Shown: in pieces, positions 6,270 through 12,381 of the stretch
How positions within the stretch are numbered: position 1 is the stretch's first letter
Layout of the letters: each line of letters opens with the position of its first letter
Origin: Candidatus Magasanikiibacteriota bacterium
Lineage (GTDB): Bacteria; Patescibacteriota; Patescibacteriia; Magasanikbacterales; 2-02-FULL-50-9b
NCBI GenBank assembly: GCA_026396555.1
Contig: JAPLWO010000078.1
Span: 1 to 12,381, forward strand
Length of the DNA: 12,381 nt
Reading direction: 5' to 3'
Made by a program: the position numbers and the translations under genes
The notes under the pieces: model-generated
The model's input: only the letters and a program-made list of their open reading frames with translations
The model's database searches: none
What the model was told of the DNA's origin: nothing

Positions 6270-7077
6270 TTTGTTTGTGGCAGCGCATGTCGGTACAATT
6301 AATATAATGATCAGAAACTACATTGCAGTGTTCGCAGTTCGTAATAATTTGATGATCCGGAGAATCTGTTTCAAAACCCATTGAAATTCTATTATCAAAC
6401 ACGTATAATTTTCCTTTGAAATCTTTGTTTGGAAATTTTTCCATGTACGTCACGATACCGCCGTAGAGCTGCGACACATTGGTAAAACCTTCGCGCAATA
6501 AATATGCTGACATTTTTTCACATCGAACACCGCCGGTGCACACAGTTATAATTTTTTCATTTTTAAGCGGTTTCAATTCTTTCACAGTCAGCGCAAGATC
6601 ACGAGAATTTTCGAGTGATGGCAAAATTGAATTTTCGAAATGTCCGATTTTAAATTCGTAATCATTCCGCATGTCGATGATGGTGACTTTTTCATCGGAA
6701 TTGTGGAGTAACTCGTGGAGTTGCTCTGCGGTGATGTGTTCACTCGTCTGTGCGCGCGGATCAATTTCTGCAGGGAAATGAGTGCCCACAATTTCTTGAC
6801 GGACTTTGATACTCATTTTATTAAATGCAGATCCGGTTCCGACGCTGCGCTTAATATGAATATCAGAAAAACGCGGATCTGATAACAGCGCCGCAACATA
6901 TGCTTCCGTTGCCGCAGTTTCGCCCTCGAGTGTTCCGTTAATTCCTTCTTCTGCAATCAAAATTCTGCCCTTGAATCCAAGGCGCGTACAAATTTCTCGC
7001 TGCGACTGCATGAGCGCTGTGGGATCTTCGATTTTTGTGTACTTATAGTACAGGAGAATTTGATAAGAGTCGGGCAT
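6223..7077 (-). CDS. trhO: tRNA uridine(34) hydroxylase, rhodanese-like (TrhO/YceA)
   Basis: The protein has 284 residues. The N-terminal acylphosphatase-like part starts with YQILLYYKYTKIEDP and includes GRILIAEEGINGTLEG. It is followed by a rhodanese domain (about 120-220) with CTGGVRCEK, where Cys180 is the expected active-site cysteine and Cys186 a second conserved one. A Cys-rich tail (CEHC, INCTDMRC, CVDC and a terminal C) matches the putative metal-binding end of long TrhO proteins and shows that the C-terminus is complete. In the family it carries out oxygen-dependent formation of 5-hydroxyuridine at tRNA position 34. The start overlaps the end of msrA by 35 bases, so the two genes are probably co-transcribed. 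The stop lies inside the convergent cassette gene 2, a 47-base antisense overlap. Confidence 0.92.
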   Translation of the reverse strand: MPDSYQILLYYKYTKIEDPTALMQSQREICTRLGFKGRILIAEEGINGTLEGETAATEAYVAALLSDPRFSDIHIKRSVGTGSAFNKMSIKVRQEIVGTHFPAEIDPRAQTSEHITAEQLHELLHNSDEKVTIIDMRNDYEFKIGHFENSILPSLENSRDLALTVKELKPLKNEKIITVCTGGVRCEKMSAYLLREGFTNVSQLYGGIVTYMEKFPNKDFKGKLYVFDNRISMGFETDSPDHQIITNCEHCNVVSDHYINCTDMRCHKQIISCVDCVASGKTVC

Positions 7078-7600
7078 AGGTTTCTCGGAATTTTTTTAGT
7101 TTAGGTTCGATGACGGCTTGGCAATATGCTTGATCAGGATGACGCGCGTAATAATTTTTGTGATAATCTTCGGCTGCGTAAAATTTCGCAGCGGGTTCAA
7201 TCGTCGTAACAATTATTGCGCCACTGAAAACTTTTTGCTCCGTTAATTCCGCGATGATTTTTTCAGCTTCTGTTTTTTGCGCGTCATCAACGTAAAAAAC
7301 AGTTGAGCGATATTGAGTTCCGACGTCATTTCCTTGTCGGTTTAACGTTGTAGGATTGTGCGTTGAAAAAAAAACTTCAAGTAAATCGCGATAGGAAATA
7401 ATCGTCGGATCGAATTCAATTTTAATTGCTTCAGCATGGCCTGTTTCGCCTGAGCAGACTTGTTCGTAGGTCGGGTCTGGAAGTTCACCACCCGTATAGC
7501 CAGGTGTTACTGAAATAATTCCGCGTAAATCTGCGTAGATTGCCTCAGTGCACCAGAAACAACCACCGGCAAAAATTGCTGTTTGAATTTGTTGAGCCAT
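7043..7600 (-). CDS. msrA: Peptide-methionine (S)-S-oxide reductase MsrA
   Basis: MsrA reduces the S-epimer of methionine sulfoxide in proteins, using thioredoxin. The 185-residue form starts at ATG 7600 with MAQQIQTAIFAGGCFWCTEA. The GCFWC motif contains catalytic Cys14 (positions 13-17), and a YCQAVI segment near the C-terminus supplies a candidate resolving cysteine. Other family landmarks are GYTGG, TGHAEAI, FFSTHNPTTLNRQGNDVGTQYRS and AEDYHKNYY. No MsrB domain is fused. An upstream in-frame ATG at 7633 exists, but those 11 residues lie in the tRNA trailer region and do not look like MsrA. No Shine-Dalgarno is visible. Oxidative-damage repair (msrA) is paired here with an oxygen-using tRNA modification gene (trhO). 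It may be transcribed from the tRNA promoter or its own. Confidence 0.94.
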   Translation of the reverse strand: MAQQIQTAIFAGGCFWCTEAIYADLRGIISVTPGYTGGELPDPTYEQVCSGETGHAEAIKIEFDPTIISYRDLLEVFFSTHNPTTLNRQGNDVGTQYRSTVFYVDDAQKTEAEKIIAELTEQKVFSGAIIVTTIEPAAKFYAAEDYHKNYYARHPDQAYCQAVIEPKLKKFRETYARLLSNSPVL

Positions 7601-7651
7601 ATTTTTTATGAATAGTGCACTCGTCCGGAGCATCTTGATTATGCTGCAAAG

Positions 7652-7738
7652 CGGAGGGAAGGAGATTCGAACTCCTGGTACAGTTTCCCGTACGCCACCT
7701 TTCCAAGGTGGTGCACTCGACCACTATGCGATCCCTCC
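7652..7738 (-). tRNA. tRNA-Ser (anticodon GGA)
   Basis: Read on the minus strand, the acceptor stem is GGAGGGA with TCCCTCC, with discriminator G. The D stem is GCA/TGC. The anticodon stem CCACC/GGTGG closes loop TTGGAAA with anticodon GGA. A long variable arm pairs GTAC with GTAC, as expected for class II serine tRNA. The T arm AGGAG/CTCCT holds TTCGAAT. The length is 87 bases. The 3' CCA is not encoded and must be added enzymatically. It reads UCC and UCU codons. The acceptor helix is embedded in a longer 16-bp inverted repeat (7644-7659 with 7732-7747). Confidence 0.95.
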
Positions 7739-7768
7739 GCTTTGCAGACAATTCTGATGATGCTCGCA

Positions 7769-7774
7769 ATTGTA
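7769..7774 (-). promoter_or_regulatory. Possible -10 box for tRNA-Ser
   Basis: The minus strand has TACAAT at 7774-7769, which would start transcription near 7762 and leave a leader of about 24 bases before the tRNA. No convincing -35 is seen at 16-18 bases upstream, so this is weak. The gap between the transporter stop and the tRNA is only about 60 bases, and read-through from upstream is an alternative. Confidence 0.25.
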
Positions 7775-7799
7775 TTAGACTATCAAATTTACGAGGTAA

Positions 7800-8915
7800 T
7801 TACAAGGCTGGAATGGTTGGTGGAATATGATAAATTTTCTTCCAGCGGACCAAGAGCGGAAACGCCATGTGCATCGCACCGAATAAAATAAACGCCGCAA
7901 CCGGTGAACCGTAAAACAGAAGAATAGCTGCGATGACTTGAATGATAGCGCGACCAACGTTTAAGTAAAATTCACGTGAGATCCAATTGATCGGGTGCGG
8001 ATGTAATATGTCCTGCATGACATTAGAACGCAGTGGTTCTGCAATGATGAGCGCAGAACGTGTGATGATAGTGAGAATGATAAAAATAACAAATGTATGT
8101 GCAAATGAAAATGACATGGTCGCAATTCCGGCGATCACTGCTGATGGCCATAAAAATTTCATACGCTTTCCGGAAGAATCCGATTTTTTGGCGATGATCC
8201 ATGAGATGCCGACCATGATGAGTGAAACAAATGATAAATAATTTCCGTAATCAACAACGGTGCTGACAAATAAAAGTGCGAATAATCCAACATCGCCACT
8301 GACTCGATGCAGTGCGCCGTCAAGAAGATTGATTGTTCGAAGTGTTTTTATGTGCGAGAGAACTTCGGTCGGTGTATATCTAACAATATCAGCGGGTGCA
8401 AAACGTGCAATATAAATGCCGATGAGTAAAATGGCAAGCGGAATCGAAAGAAATGCAACAGATCCTGTATGTGTAAATAAGAACGCGCCGATAATTGGAC
8501 CAATCACGCCGGCAATAATGCCAACGATCCAATACGCAGTCATACTGCGCATGCGTTCGGTTGGAGAAATTTTTTCGAAAAATAAAATGTTGAGCGGAAC
8601 GTAAAAAATGATGCCTCCGATTGTTTGAAACGCGTAGAAAATATAAAAAATCGGTTTTGAATAGGGAACGATCATTAAAAAAATCAGTGAGAGTGCTAAA
8701 ACTCCAAATCCAATTTGAATATCGCGTCGAATATGGATTGAACGGCGCGCAAACAGAGAAAGTGCATTGATCGAACAGCCAATCGCATCTGCAAAGAAAA
8801 TATCTGAAAGTCCTACGTGCTGTTTATAAAAATGAAATAATAAAATACCGGTGAATCCGGCGTTGACGAAATTAAGGATTGCCTGGAGCCAAAACGGCTT
8901 GAAAGTTATTTTCAC
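7800..8915 (-). CDS. MFS-like multi-helix membrane transporter
   Basis: The 371-residue, very hydrophobic protein has about 10-11 predicted membrane helices in two blocks, separated by a polar loop around VRYTPTEVLSHIKTLRTINLLDG. The second half contains IIAKKSDSSGKRMKFLWP, which resembles the cytoplasmic loop motif of major facilitator proteins. The first half carries an unusual helix-loop with RRSIHIRRD. Members export or import small solutes by proton- or gradient-driven alternating access; the substrate cannot be told. It starts with GTG at 8915, overlapping the stop of the upstream gene as GTGA, so it is translationally coupled to the 8912-9325 gene. It is slightly short for a 12-helix MFS protein, so a divergent or reduced member is likely. 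Confidence 0.75.
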   Translation of the reverse strand: MKITFKPFWLQAILNFVNAGFTGILLFHFYKQHVGLSDIFFADAIGCSINALSLFARRSIHIRRDIQIGFGVLALSLIFLMIVPYSKPIFYIFYAFQTIGGIIFYVPLNILFFEKISPTERMRSMTAYWIVGIIAGVIGPIIGAFLFTHTGSVAFLSIPLAILLIGIYIARFAPADIVRYTPTEVLSHIKTLRTINLLDGALHRVSGDVGLFALLFVSTVVDYGNYLSFVSLIMVGISWIIAKKSDSSGKRMKFLWPSAVIAGIATMSFSFAHTFVIFIILTIITRSALIIAEPLRSNVMQDILHPHPINWISREFYLNVGRAIIQVIAAILLFYGSPVAAFILFGAMHMAFPLLVRWKKIYHIPPTIPAL

Positions 8916-9325
8916 GAAAATAGCGTATCACGTTGAATCAAATCCAACAACTGTGTTTTTTCAAGATAGGAAAAAGATTTCCATTGTGATTCGGCTGATT
9001 GGCGCAGCGGACTGTCTGACGGAAGTTGCGAAATGATTTCATGAAATTCAGATTCAATTTCAGGGCGAATTTCCTGAACGGAAAAATTATTTCTGCGTAA
9101 AAAATCAACGAGCCCAAGAGAAAAACGCGGATCGGAAGAATCAATTGTCTCGGATTTCATGGTGTATGTACCGTCAAAAAAATCTTCGTAAAAAATTTCA
9201 ATGCCCGCGCGCACTGCGTTGGCGAGAAAAATTTGGGTGTCGTTATTGCCGATAAAATGATACATCACGTCATCAAACGAAAGTGTACCTAAATTTATTT
9301 TATTTTTGCTTAAAACAAATTTCAT
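8912..9325 (-). CDS. Unrecognised 137-residue protein
   Basis: The start is taken at ATG 9325 (MKFVLSKNKINLGTLSFDDVMYHF), one base after the stop of the upstream gene. An earlier in-frame start at 9373 would place 16 extra residues inside that gene and is less likely. The protein is acidic and soluble, with no membrane segment or signal peptide. It is probably alpha/beta in the first half (VMYHFIGNND, IFLANAVRAGIEIFYEDFF) and helical later (SLGLVDFLRRNNF, YLEKTQLLDLIQRDTLF). No known motif was recognised. It is the middle gene of a three-gene minus-strand unit with the transporter and the 9327-9869 gene, which suggests a shared role but does not identify it. Confidence 0.72.
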   Translation of the reverse strand: MKFVLSKNKINLGTLSFDDVMYHFIGNNDTQIFLANAVRAGIEIFYEDFFDGTYTMKSETIDSSDPRFSLGLVDFLRRNNFSVQEIRPEIESEFHEIISQLPSDSPLRQSAESQWKSFSYLEKTQLLDLIQRDTLFS

Positions 9326-9326
9326 A

Positions 9327-9869
9327 TTAATTTTCTTCAGGCAAGCCAAACGTTGATCGACGCATGTGATCAATAATTATAAAATCTCGCATGTGTAATT
9401 CTTCAGACGCGAGAAAATAGGCTCGAGTAATTTCTGCGAAGTATTCCTGGCAACGAAGACGAAGATTTATTTGTGCGTCGACAGCACTGCATGATTCAAC
9501 AAAAATTGATTTATAGCGATCAGCAGTTTGAACACGCTGCGCAATGTTAAATAATAATTCGAGTCGCTCGAGCGGCTCCAGATCATTTTTTGAATTCCAG
9601 TCAGCACGATGTGCAAATTCATGCGAAACAGGTGAACCAGTTTCGTCATCGACAAAATGTGGCGCAGATTTTTTTTGAGACCGAACGTCTTCGATGTAAT
9701 GTTCGCCAAACATTTTTTTAAGTTCAGCGACAGATGTTAAATCAAACTTTTTTTGTTCATGAGCGCTAAATTTTGCGCGTAATTTTGCCACTGCATTCTT
9801 GTCGTCAAGAAAGGTCAGTGCGGTTAAAATAGATTGTGCAAGATCGTTATTTTGAAAAGCTGAATTCAT
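9327..9869 (-). CDS. Unrecognised 180-residue protein
   Basis: The protein is mostly helical and charged, with no membrane segment. Visible stretches are AQSILTALTFLDDKNAVAKLRAKF, VAELKKMFGEHYIEDV, a HEFAHRADWNSKNDLEPLERLELLFNIAQRV helix, and an acidic helical end (CQEYFAEITRAYFLASEELHMRDFIIIDHMRRS). The HEFAH stretch resembles a zinc-peptidase HExxH motif but has an Ala where the second His-spacing would need to fit, and no supporting third ligand was seen, so no protease is claimed. A good promoter precedes it at 9884-9912. It is the first gene of a probable operon with the next unknown gene and the MFS-like transporter. Confidence 0.75.
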   Translation of the reverse strand: MNSAFQNNDLAQSILTALTFLDDKNAVAKLRAKFSAHEQKKFDLTSVAELKKMFGEHYIEDVRSQKKSAPHFVDDETGSPVSHEFAHRADWNSKNDLEPLERLELLFNIAQRVQTADRYKSIFVESCSAVDAQINLRLRCQEYFAEITRAYFLASEELHMRDFIIIDHMRRSTFGLPEEN

Positions 9870-9883
9870 AGAAACGTGCGCTC

Positions 9884-9912
9884 ATTATAGCGGATTTGCG
9901 CTGTTCTCACAA
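9884..9912 (-). promoter_or_regulatory. Promoter of the unknown-gene/transporter operon
   Basis: On the minus strand there is TTGTGA (9912-9907), a 17-base spacer and a perfect TATAAT (9889-9884). Transcription would begin near 9877, leaving only about eight bases before ATG 9869, too short for a normal ribosome binding site. It overlaps the divergent promoter for the 9934 gene. Confidence 0.7.
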
Positions 9913-9925
9913 TTTGAGTTAGTAT
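9896..9925 (+). promoter_or_regulatory. Promoter of the dnaG-upstream gene, probably leaderless
   Basis: TTGCGC (9896-9901), an 18-base spacer and TAGTAT (9920-9925) form the candidate promoter. The predicted transcript start, 7-9 bases later, falls at or next to ATG 9934, so the mRNA would be leaderless or nearly so. The element overlaps the divergent promoter at 9884-9912, so the two polymerase sites probably compete. Confidence 0.55.
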
Positions 9926-9933
9926 GTGCATAT

Positions 9934-10275
9934 ATGAAGGCAGTATTCAAAGAATCACCGACAGATCCATCCCATATTTTCATGCGCGCCGCTGGTTATG
10001 CGAAATACGCGAACCGCGAAGGCGATGAAAGTTACGTGCGCCGCGTGACAGGACAAGAATTTCCGCGATTTCACACGTATGTCCAGGAATCGGGCGACCG
10101 CATCATGATTTCAATGCATATTGATCAAAAAGGCCACAGCTACGACAGTGCACACGCACACAGTGGTGAATATTTTGGAACGTTGATTGAACAGGAATTG
10201 GCGCGCATTAGCGGCGCGCTCGGACTTCGAATGGCGATCGTTGTTGGAAAAGATGGTAAACCTGTTGCAAGATGA
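9934..10275 (+). CDS. Small unrecognised protein encoded ahead of dnaG
   Basis: The 113-residue protein is soluble. It starts with MKAVFKESPTDPSHIFMRAAGYAKYANREG and has a central strand-rich part ending in ISMHIDQKGHSYDSAHAHSGEYFG, with several His residues close together (H118-type clusters are not assigned). A helix IEQELARISGALGL and a C-terminal strand MAIVVGKDGKPVAR follow. The His/Asp/Glu-rich middle could bind a metal, but no known motif is matched. I have an impression, not checked, that similar small proteins occur in other candidate-phylum genomes. The stop overlaps the dnaG start by ATGA, so it is translationally coupled to primase. A likely leaderless promoter lies directly upstream. 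Confidence 0.8.
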   Translation: MKAVFKESPTDPSHIFMRAAGYAKYANREGDESYVRRVTGQEFPRFHTYVQESGDRIMISMHIDQKGHSYDSAHAHSGEYFGTLIEQELARISGALGLRMAIVVGKDGKPVAR

Positions 10276-12080
10276 CCAATGATGTTGAAGTAATTAAACA
10301 ACGACTCGATGTCGCGGATGTGGTTCGCGATTATTTGACGTTGAAACAATCGGGGACACATCTCAAAGCAAATTGTCCGTTTCATCACGAAAAATCAGCA
10401 AGCTTCATGGTGAATCGCGAGCGCCAGATTTGGCATTGTTTTGGATGTAATGAAGGCGGCGATATTTTTACGTTTGTGCAGCGGATCGAAAATATTGATT
10501 TTCGCGAAGCGCTTCGATTGCTCGCGGAAAAAGCCGGCGTTGAATTAACATCATCGCAAAAAACAGAAATTAATCGAAATGAAAAAACGCGGTTTCTTGA
10601 CATCGTGCAAATGGCCGCAAGTATTTATCATCGCATTTTGCGCGAGCTGCCGGGAGCTGCGGGCGCGCGCGATTATTTGACGCGTCGCGGTGTCTCGCCT
10701 GAAATGATCGAACAATTCCAAGTTGGATTTTCTCCAACTGCGTGGGATTTATTGACGCAATATTTATTGAAGAAAAATTTTGCGATTAATGATTTGGCGC
10801 AAGCCGGGGTTACGATTGTAAAAACTGATGGCGCGCGCACAAAACAATTTGATCGATTTCGTGGTCGCATCATGTTTCCAATTTGGGATACGCATGGTCG
10901 CCCGATTGGATTTACGGGCCGCATTTTAATTGAGACAAAAGATTCGGGCGGGAAATATGTGAATACACCAGAAACGCCGTTGTTTCATAAAGGCAATGTT
11001 GTGTACGCGTTGCATTTAGCGAAAGCTGCAATTAAAGAAAAAGAATTTGCAGTTCTTGTCGAAGGACAGATGGATGTGATCGCGTGTCATCAATCGGGGA
11101 TGAAAAATGTTGTTGCGTGTTCGGGTACGGCGCTCACCGTCGAGCAGCTTCGATTATTAAAACGCTACACCGATGAATTACGATTTGCGTTCGATGCGGA
11201 CGAAGCAGGACAACACGCCGCAGAGCGTTCAATCAGTCTTGCACTTGCGGAAGGATTAGTGGTAAAAATTATTTCAATTCCAGAAGGCGGCGGGAAAGAT
11301 GCGGATGAATGTATTAAAAAAGATCCAGCGGTCTGGGAAGCGGCGGTAAAAAATGCACGACCTTTTATTGAACACATGATGGAGCGCGCGGTTCCGGAGA
11401 ATCAGCGCACAGAAATTTTTAAGGATGCGCGAAAAAAATCTGAGATCAGTCAAAAAATTGTTTCGTTTATTGCACTGCTTCCAAGCGCGATTGAGCGAGA
11501 CCATTGGATTCAACAAGCTGCAATGAATTTACAGACGTCGCCTGACGCGTTAACAGAATTGGTTCGAAAAGCGCGCGCAAATCCAGCGCCTGAAAAAACA
11601 ACGCACACTATTGATAAAGGGCTGACGTATGTGGTTGATCCAAAAAATCGTCAGATGCGCTCCATGCTTGAAGAACGCGTGATGGCGTTGCTTCAGGAAG
11701 AATTTAAATTATTTGGAGAGGCGAGCACACAACTTGATGAATCATTTTTTTCTGAACCAGCGTACGCGGCGCTTTACAAAGTGTGGGAATCTGGATATAC
11801 TGCGGCGAGTGCGCCGAAGACGCACGGACCTACGAACTTTATTTCGACTGAGGCGCCTGTAAAAGATCCTACACTTGAGTTATTACTCAGCGCTGTTTAT
11901 AGCGAACTTGGATCAAAAGAGCGTCAAGCGGAATTACGATCACTTATCAAACGTCTCCGAGATATTTATTTAACTGAACAACGTGAACTGCTCATTCGAG
12001 AAATTCAGCTTGCTGAACGCGCTGGAAATAAAACTCGCATGAGTGAATTGCTCGTCCGCTATCAAAAGCTCATATCGTGA
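10272..12080 (+). CDS. dnaG: DNA primase
   Basis: DnaG makes RNA primers for lagging-strand synthesis together with the replicative helicase. The 602-residue protein is full length for bacterial primases. The N-terminal CHC2 zinc site is Cys35, His38, Cys56 and Cys59, with the family's 17-residue spacing between His38 and Cys56. The catalytic core follows (RFRGRIMFPIWDTHGRPIGFTGR). The Toprim metal residues are Glu264 in VEGQMD and Asp308 and Asp310 in DADEAG, one position off the E. coli numbering. The C-terminal part (about 430-602) is more variable and ends in a helical region suited to helicase contact. The start overlaps the small upstream gene by ATGA, and rpoD begins two bases after the stop, the conserved dnaG-rpoD order. 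Confidence 0.97.
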   Translation: MTNDVEVIKQRLDVADVVRDYLTLKQSGTHLKANCPFHHEKSASFMVNRERQIWHCFGCNEGGDIFTFVQRIENIDFREALRLLAEKAGVELTSSQKTEINRNEKTRFLDIVQMAASIYHRILRELPGAAGARDYLTRRGVSPEMIEQFQVGFSPTAWDLLTQYLLKKNFAINDLAQAGVTIVKTDGARTKQFDRFRGRIMFPIWDTHGRPIGFTGRILIETKDSGGKYVNTPETPLFHKGNVVYALHLAKAAIKEKEFAVLVEGQMDVIACHQSGMKNVVACSGTALTVEQLRLLKRYTDELRFAFDADEAGQHAAERSISLALAEGLVVKIISIPEGGGKDADECIKKDPAVWEAAVKNARPFIEHMMERAVPENQRTEIFKDARKKSEISQKIVSFIALLPSAIERDHWIQQAAMNLQTSPDALTELVRKARANPAPEKTTHTIDKGLTYVVDPKNRQMRSMLEERVMALLQEEFKLFGEASTQLDESFFSEPAYAALYKVWESGYTAASAPKTHGPTNFISTEAPVKDPTLELLLSAVYSELGSKERQAELRSLIKRLRDIYLTEQRELLIREIQLAERAGNKTRMSELLVRYQKLIS

Positions 12081-12081
12081 T

Positions 12082-12381
12082 ATGCCTAAAAAAATAAAAG
12101 CGCTTAAAAAATCGCCTGTCAAAAAGGCGAAAGTTGTTGTTAAAAAAGTTCAGGTAAAAAAACCTGCACCAAAAACAGTTTTAAAACAAAAACCTGTTGT
12201 TGCAGCAAAGCCTGCAAAACAAAAAGAAATTCGTGGCACAAAACCAGCTGCAGTTATTCAGCGACCAATTCCAACTGAACCAGAAGTTTTTAATTTGAAA
12301 GCGCCAACTGAAGAACGCCTCGAAGAATTAGTAACGAAAGGTCGCAAGCGTGGATTCATTACAGAAACAGAAGTGTTATTT
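12082..12381 (+). CDS. rpoD: RNA polymerase primary sigma factor, N-terminal part (truncated by window end)
   Basis: The open frame from ATG 12082 runs 100 codons to the window end without a stop. The first 55 or so residues are very rich in Lys, Val, Pro and Ala (MPKKIKALKKSPVKKAK and onwards), a basic low-complexity leader. After PTEPEVFNLKAPTEERLEELV comes TKGRKRGFITETEVLF, which matches the sigma-70 region 1.1 pattern of a small helix followed by GxITxxEV. The position directly after dnaG, two bases from its stop, supports rpoD. The conserved regions 2-4 that would prove the identity are outside the window. The Lys-rich leader may be a lineage extension contacting nucleic acid; that is inference. 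Confidence 0.8.
   Translation, partial: MPKKIKALKKSPVKKAKVVVKKVQVKKPAPKTVLKQKPVVAAKPAKQKEIRGTKPAAVIQRPIPTEPEVFNLKAPTEERLEELVTKGRKRGFITETEVLF

Noticed and set aside
9561..9578. A near-perfect 18-base palindrome (16 of 18 matching) centred on CTCGAG
   Set aside because: It lies inside the 9327-9869 coding region, encoding part of LEPLERLELL, with no second copy in the window. Codon choice explains it.
9600..9640. An HEFAH stretch suggesting a zinc peptidase in the 9327-9869 product
   Set aside because: It formally fits HExxH, but no third metal ligand or surrounding helix pattern was recognised and the protein family is unknown, so a protease call is not supported.
1..12381. CRISPR array, rRNA gene or recoded stop codons
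   Set aside because: No regularly spaced direct repeats and no rRNA-like sequence were seen. All recognisable proteins end at normal stops, with TGA used as stop in gatA, lgt and dnaG, so no UGA-glycine recoding applies.

Overview
The window is a compact, moderately AT-rich bacterial chromosome segment. It has about a dozen protein genes, one tRNA and no gene-free stretch longer than about 85 bases. TGA is used as stop and standard codons fit throughout. Several traits suggest a small-genome bacterium of the Patescibacteria/CPR type: tight ATGA/GTGA overlaps, almost no Shine-Dalgarno motifs before the household genes, promoters that place the transcript start on the ATG, a fused bifunctional sugar-phosphate isomerase, and several short unrecognised genes. 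The phylum assignment is an inference from style and gene content, not from a marker phylogeny.

Left part (1-3367, + strand): the C-terminal end of gatA (tRNA amidotransferase subunit A), then a fused double LOG-domain protein whose second copy has lost the catalytic Glu, then an Lgt-like membrane protein in which several residues essential in E. coli Lgt are replaced, then a bifunctional phosphoglucose/phosphomannose isomerase. These genes overlap or nearly touch and look like one operon. A convergent SlyD-like FKBP prolyl isomerase follows (3369-3797, - strand).

Middle (3818-6269, + strand): two tandem paralogous genes of about 370 codons that I do not recognise. Each has its own, nearly identical 57-base promoter and leader: a TTGAC-N7-GTCAA dyad over the -35, a 17-base spacer, a TAGTnT -10, then a 22-base block identical in both copies that starts at the predicted transcript start and ends in a perfect Shine-Dalgarno. 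Base and codon use differ from the neighbours. A strong terminator follows the first gene. The second runs into the 3' end of the convergent trhO gene. This is the most unusual part of the window and looks like a duplicated, separately regulated and possibly acquired module.

Right-middle (6223-9869, - strand): trhO (tRNA U34 hydroxylase) overlapping msrA (methionine sulfoxide reductase A), tRNA-Ser(GGA), an MFS-like transporter, and two unrecognised genes upstream that overlap or abut it in an operon. Right end (9934-12381, + strand): a small conserved-looking hypothetical gene overlapping dnaG (primase), then the start of rpoD (primary sigma factor), a macromolecular-synthesis cluster. The divergent promoters at 9884-9925 interleave.
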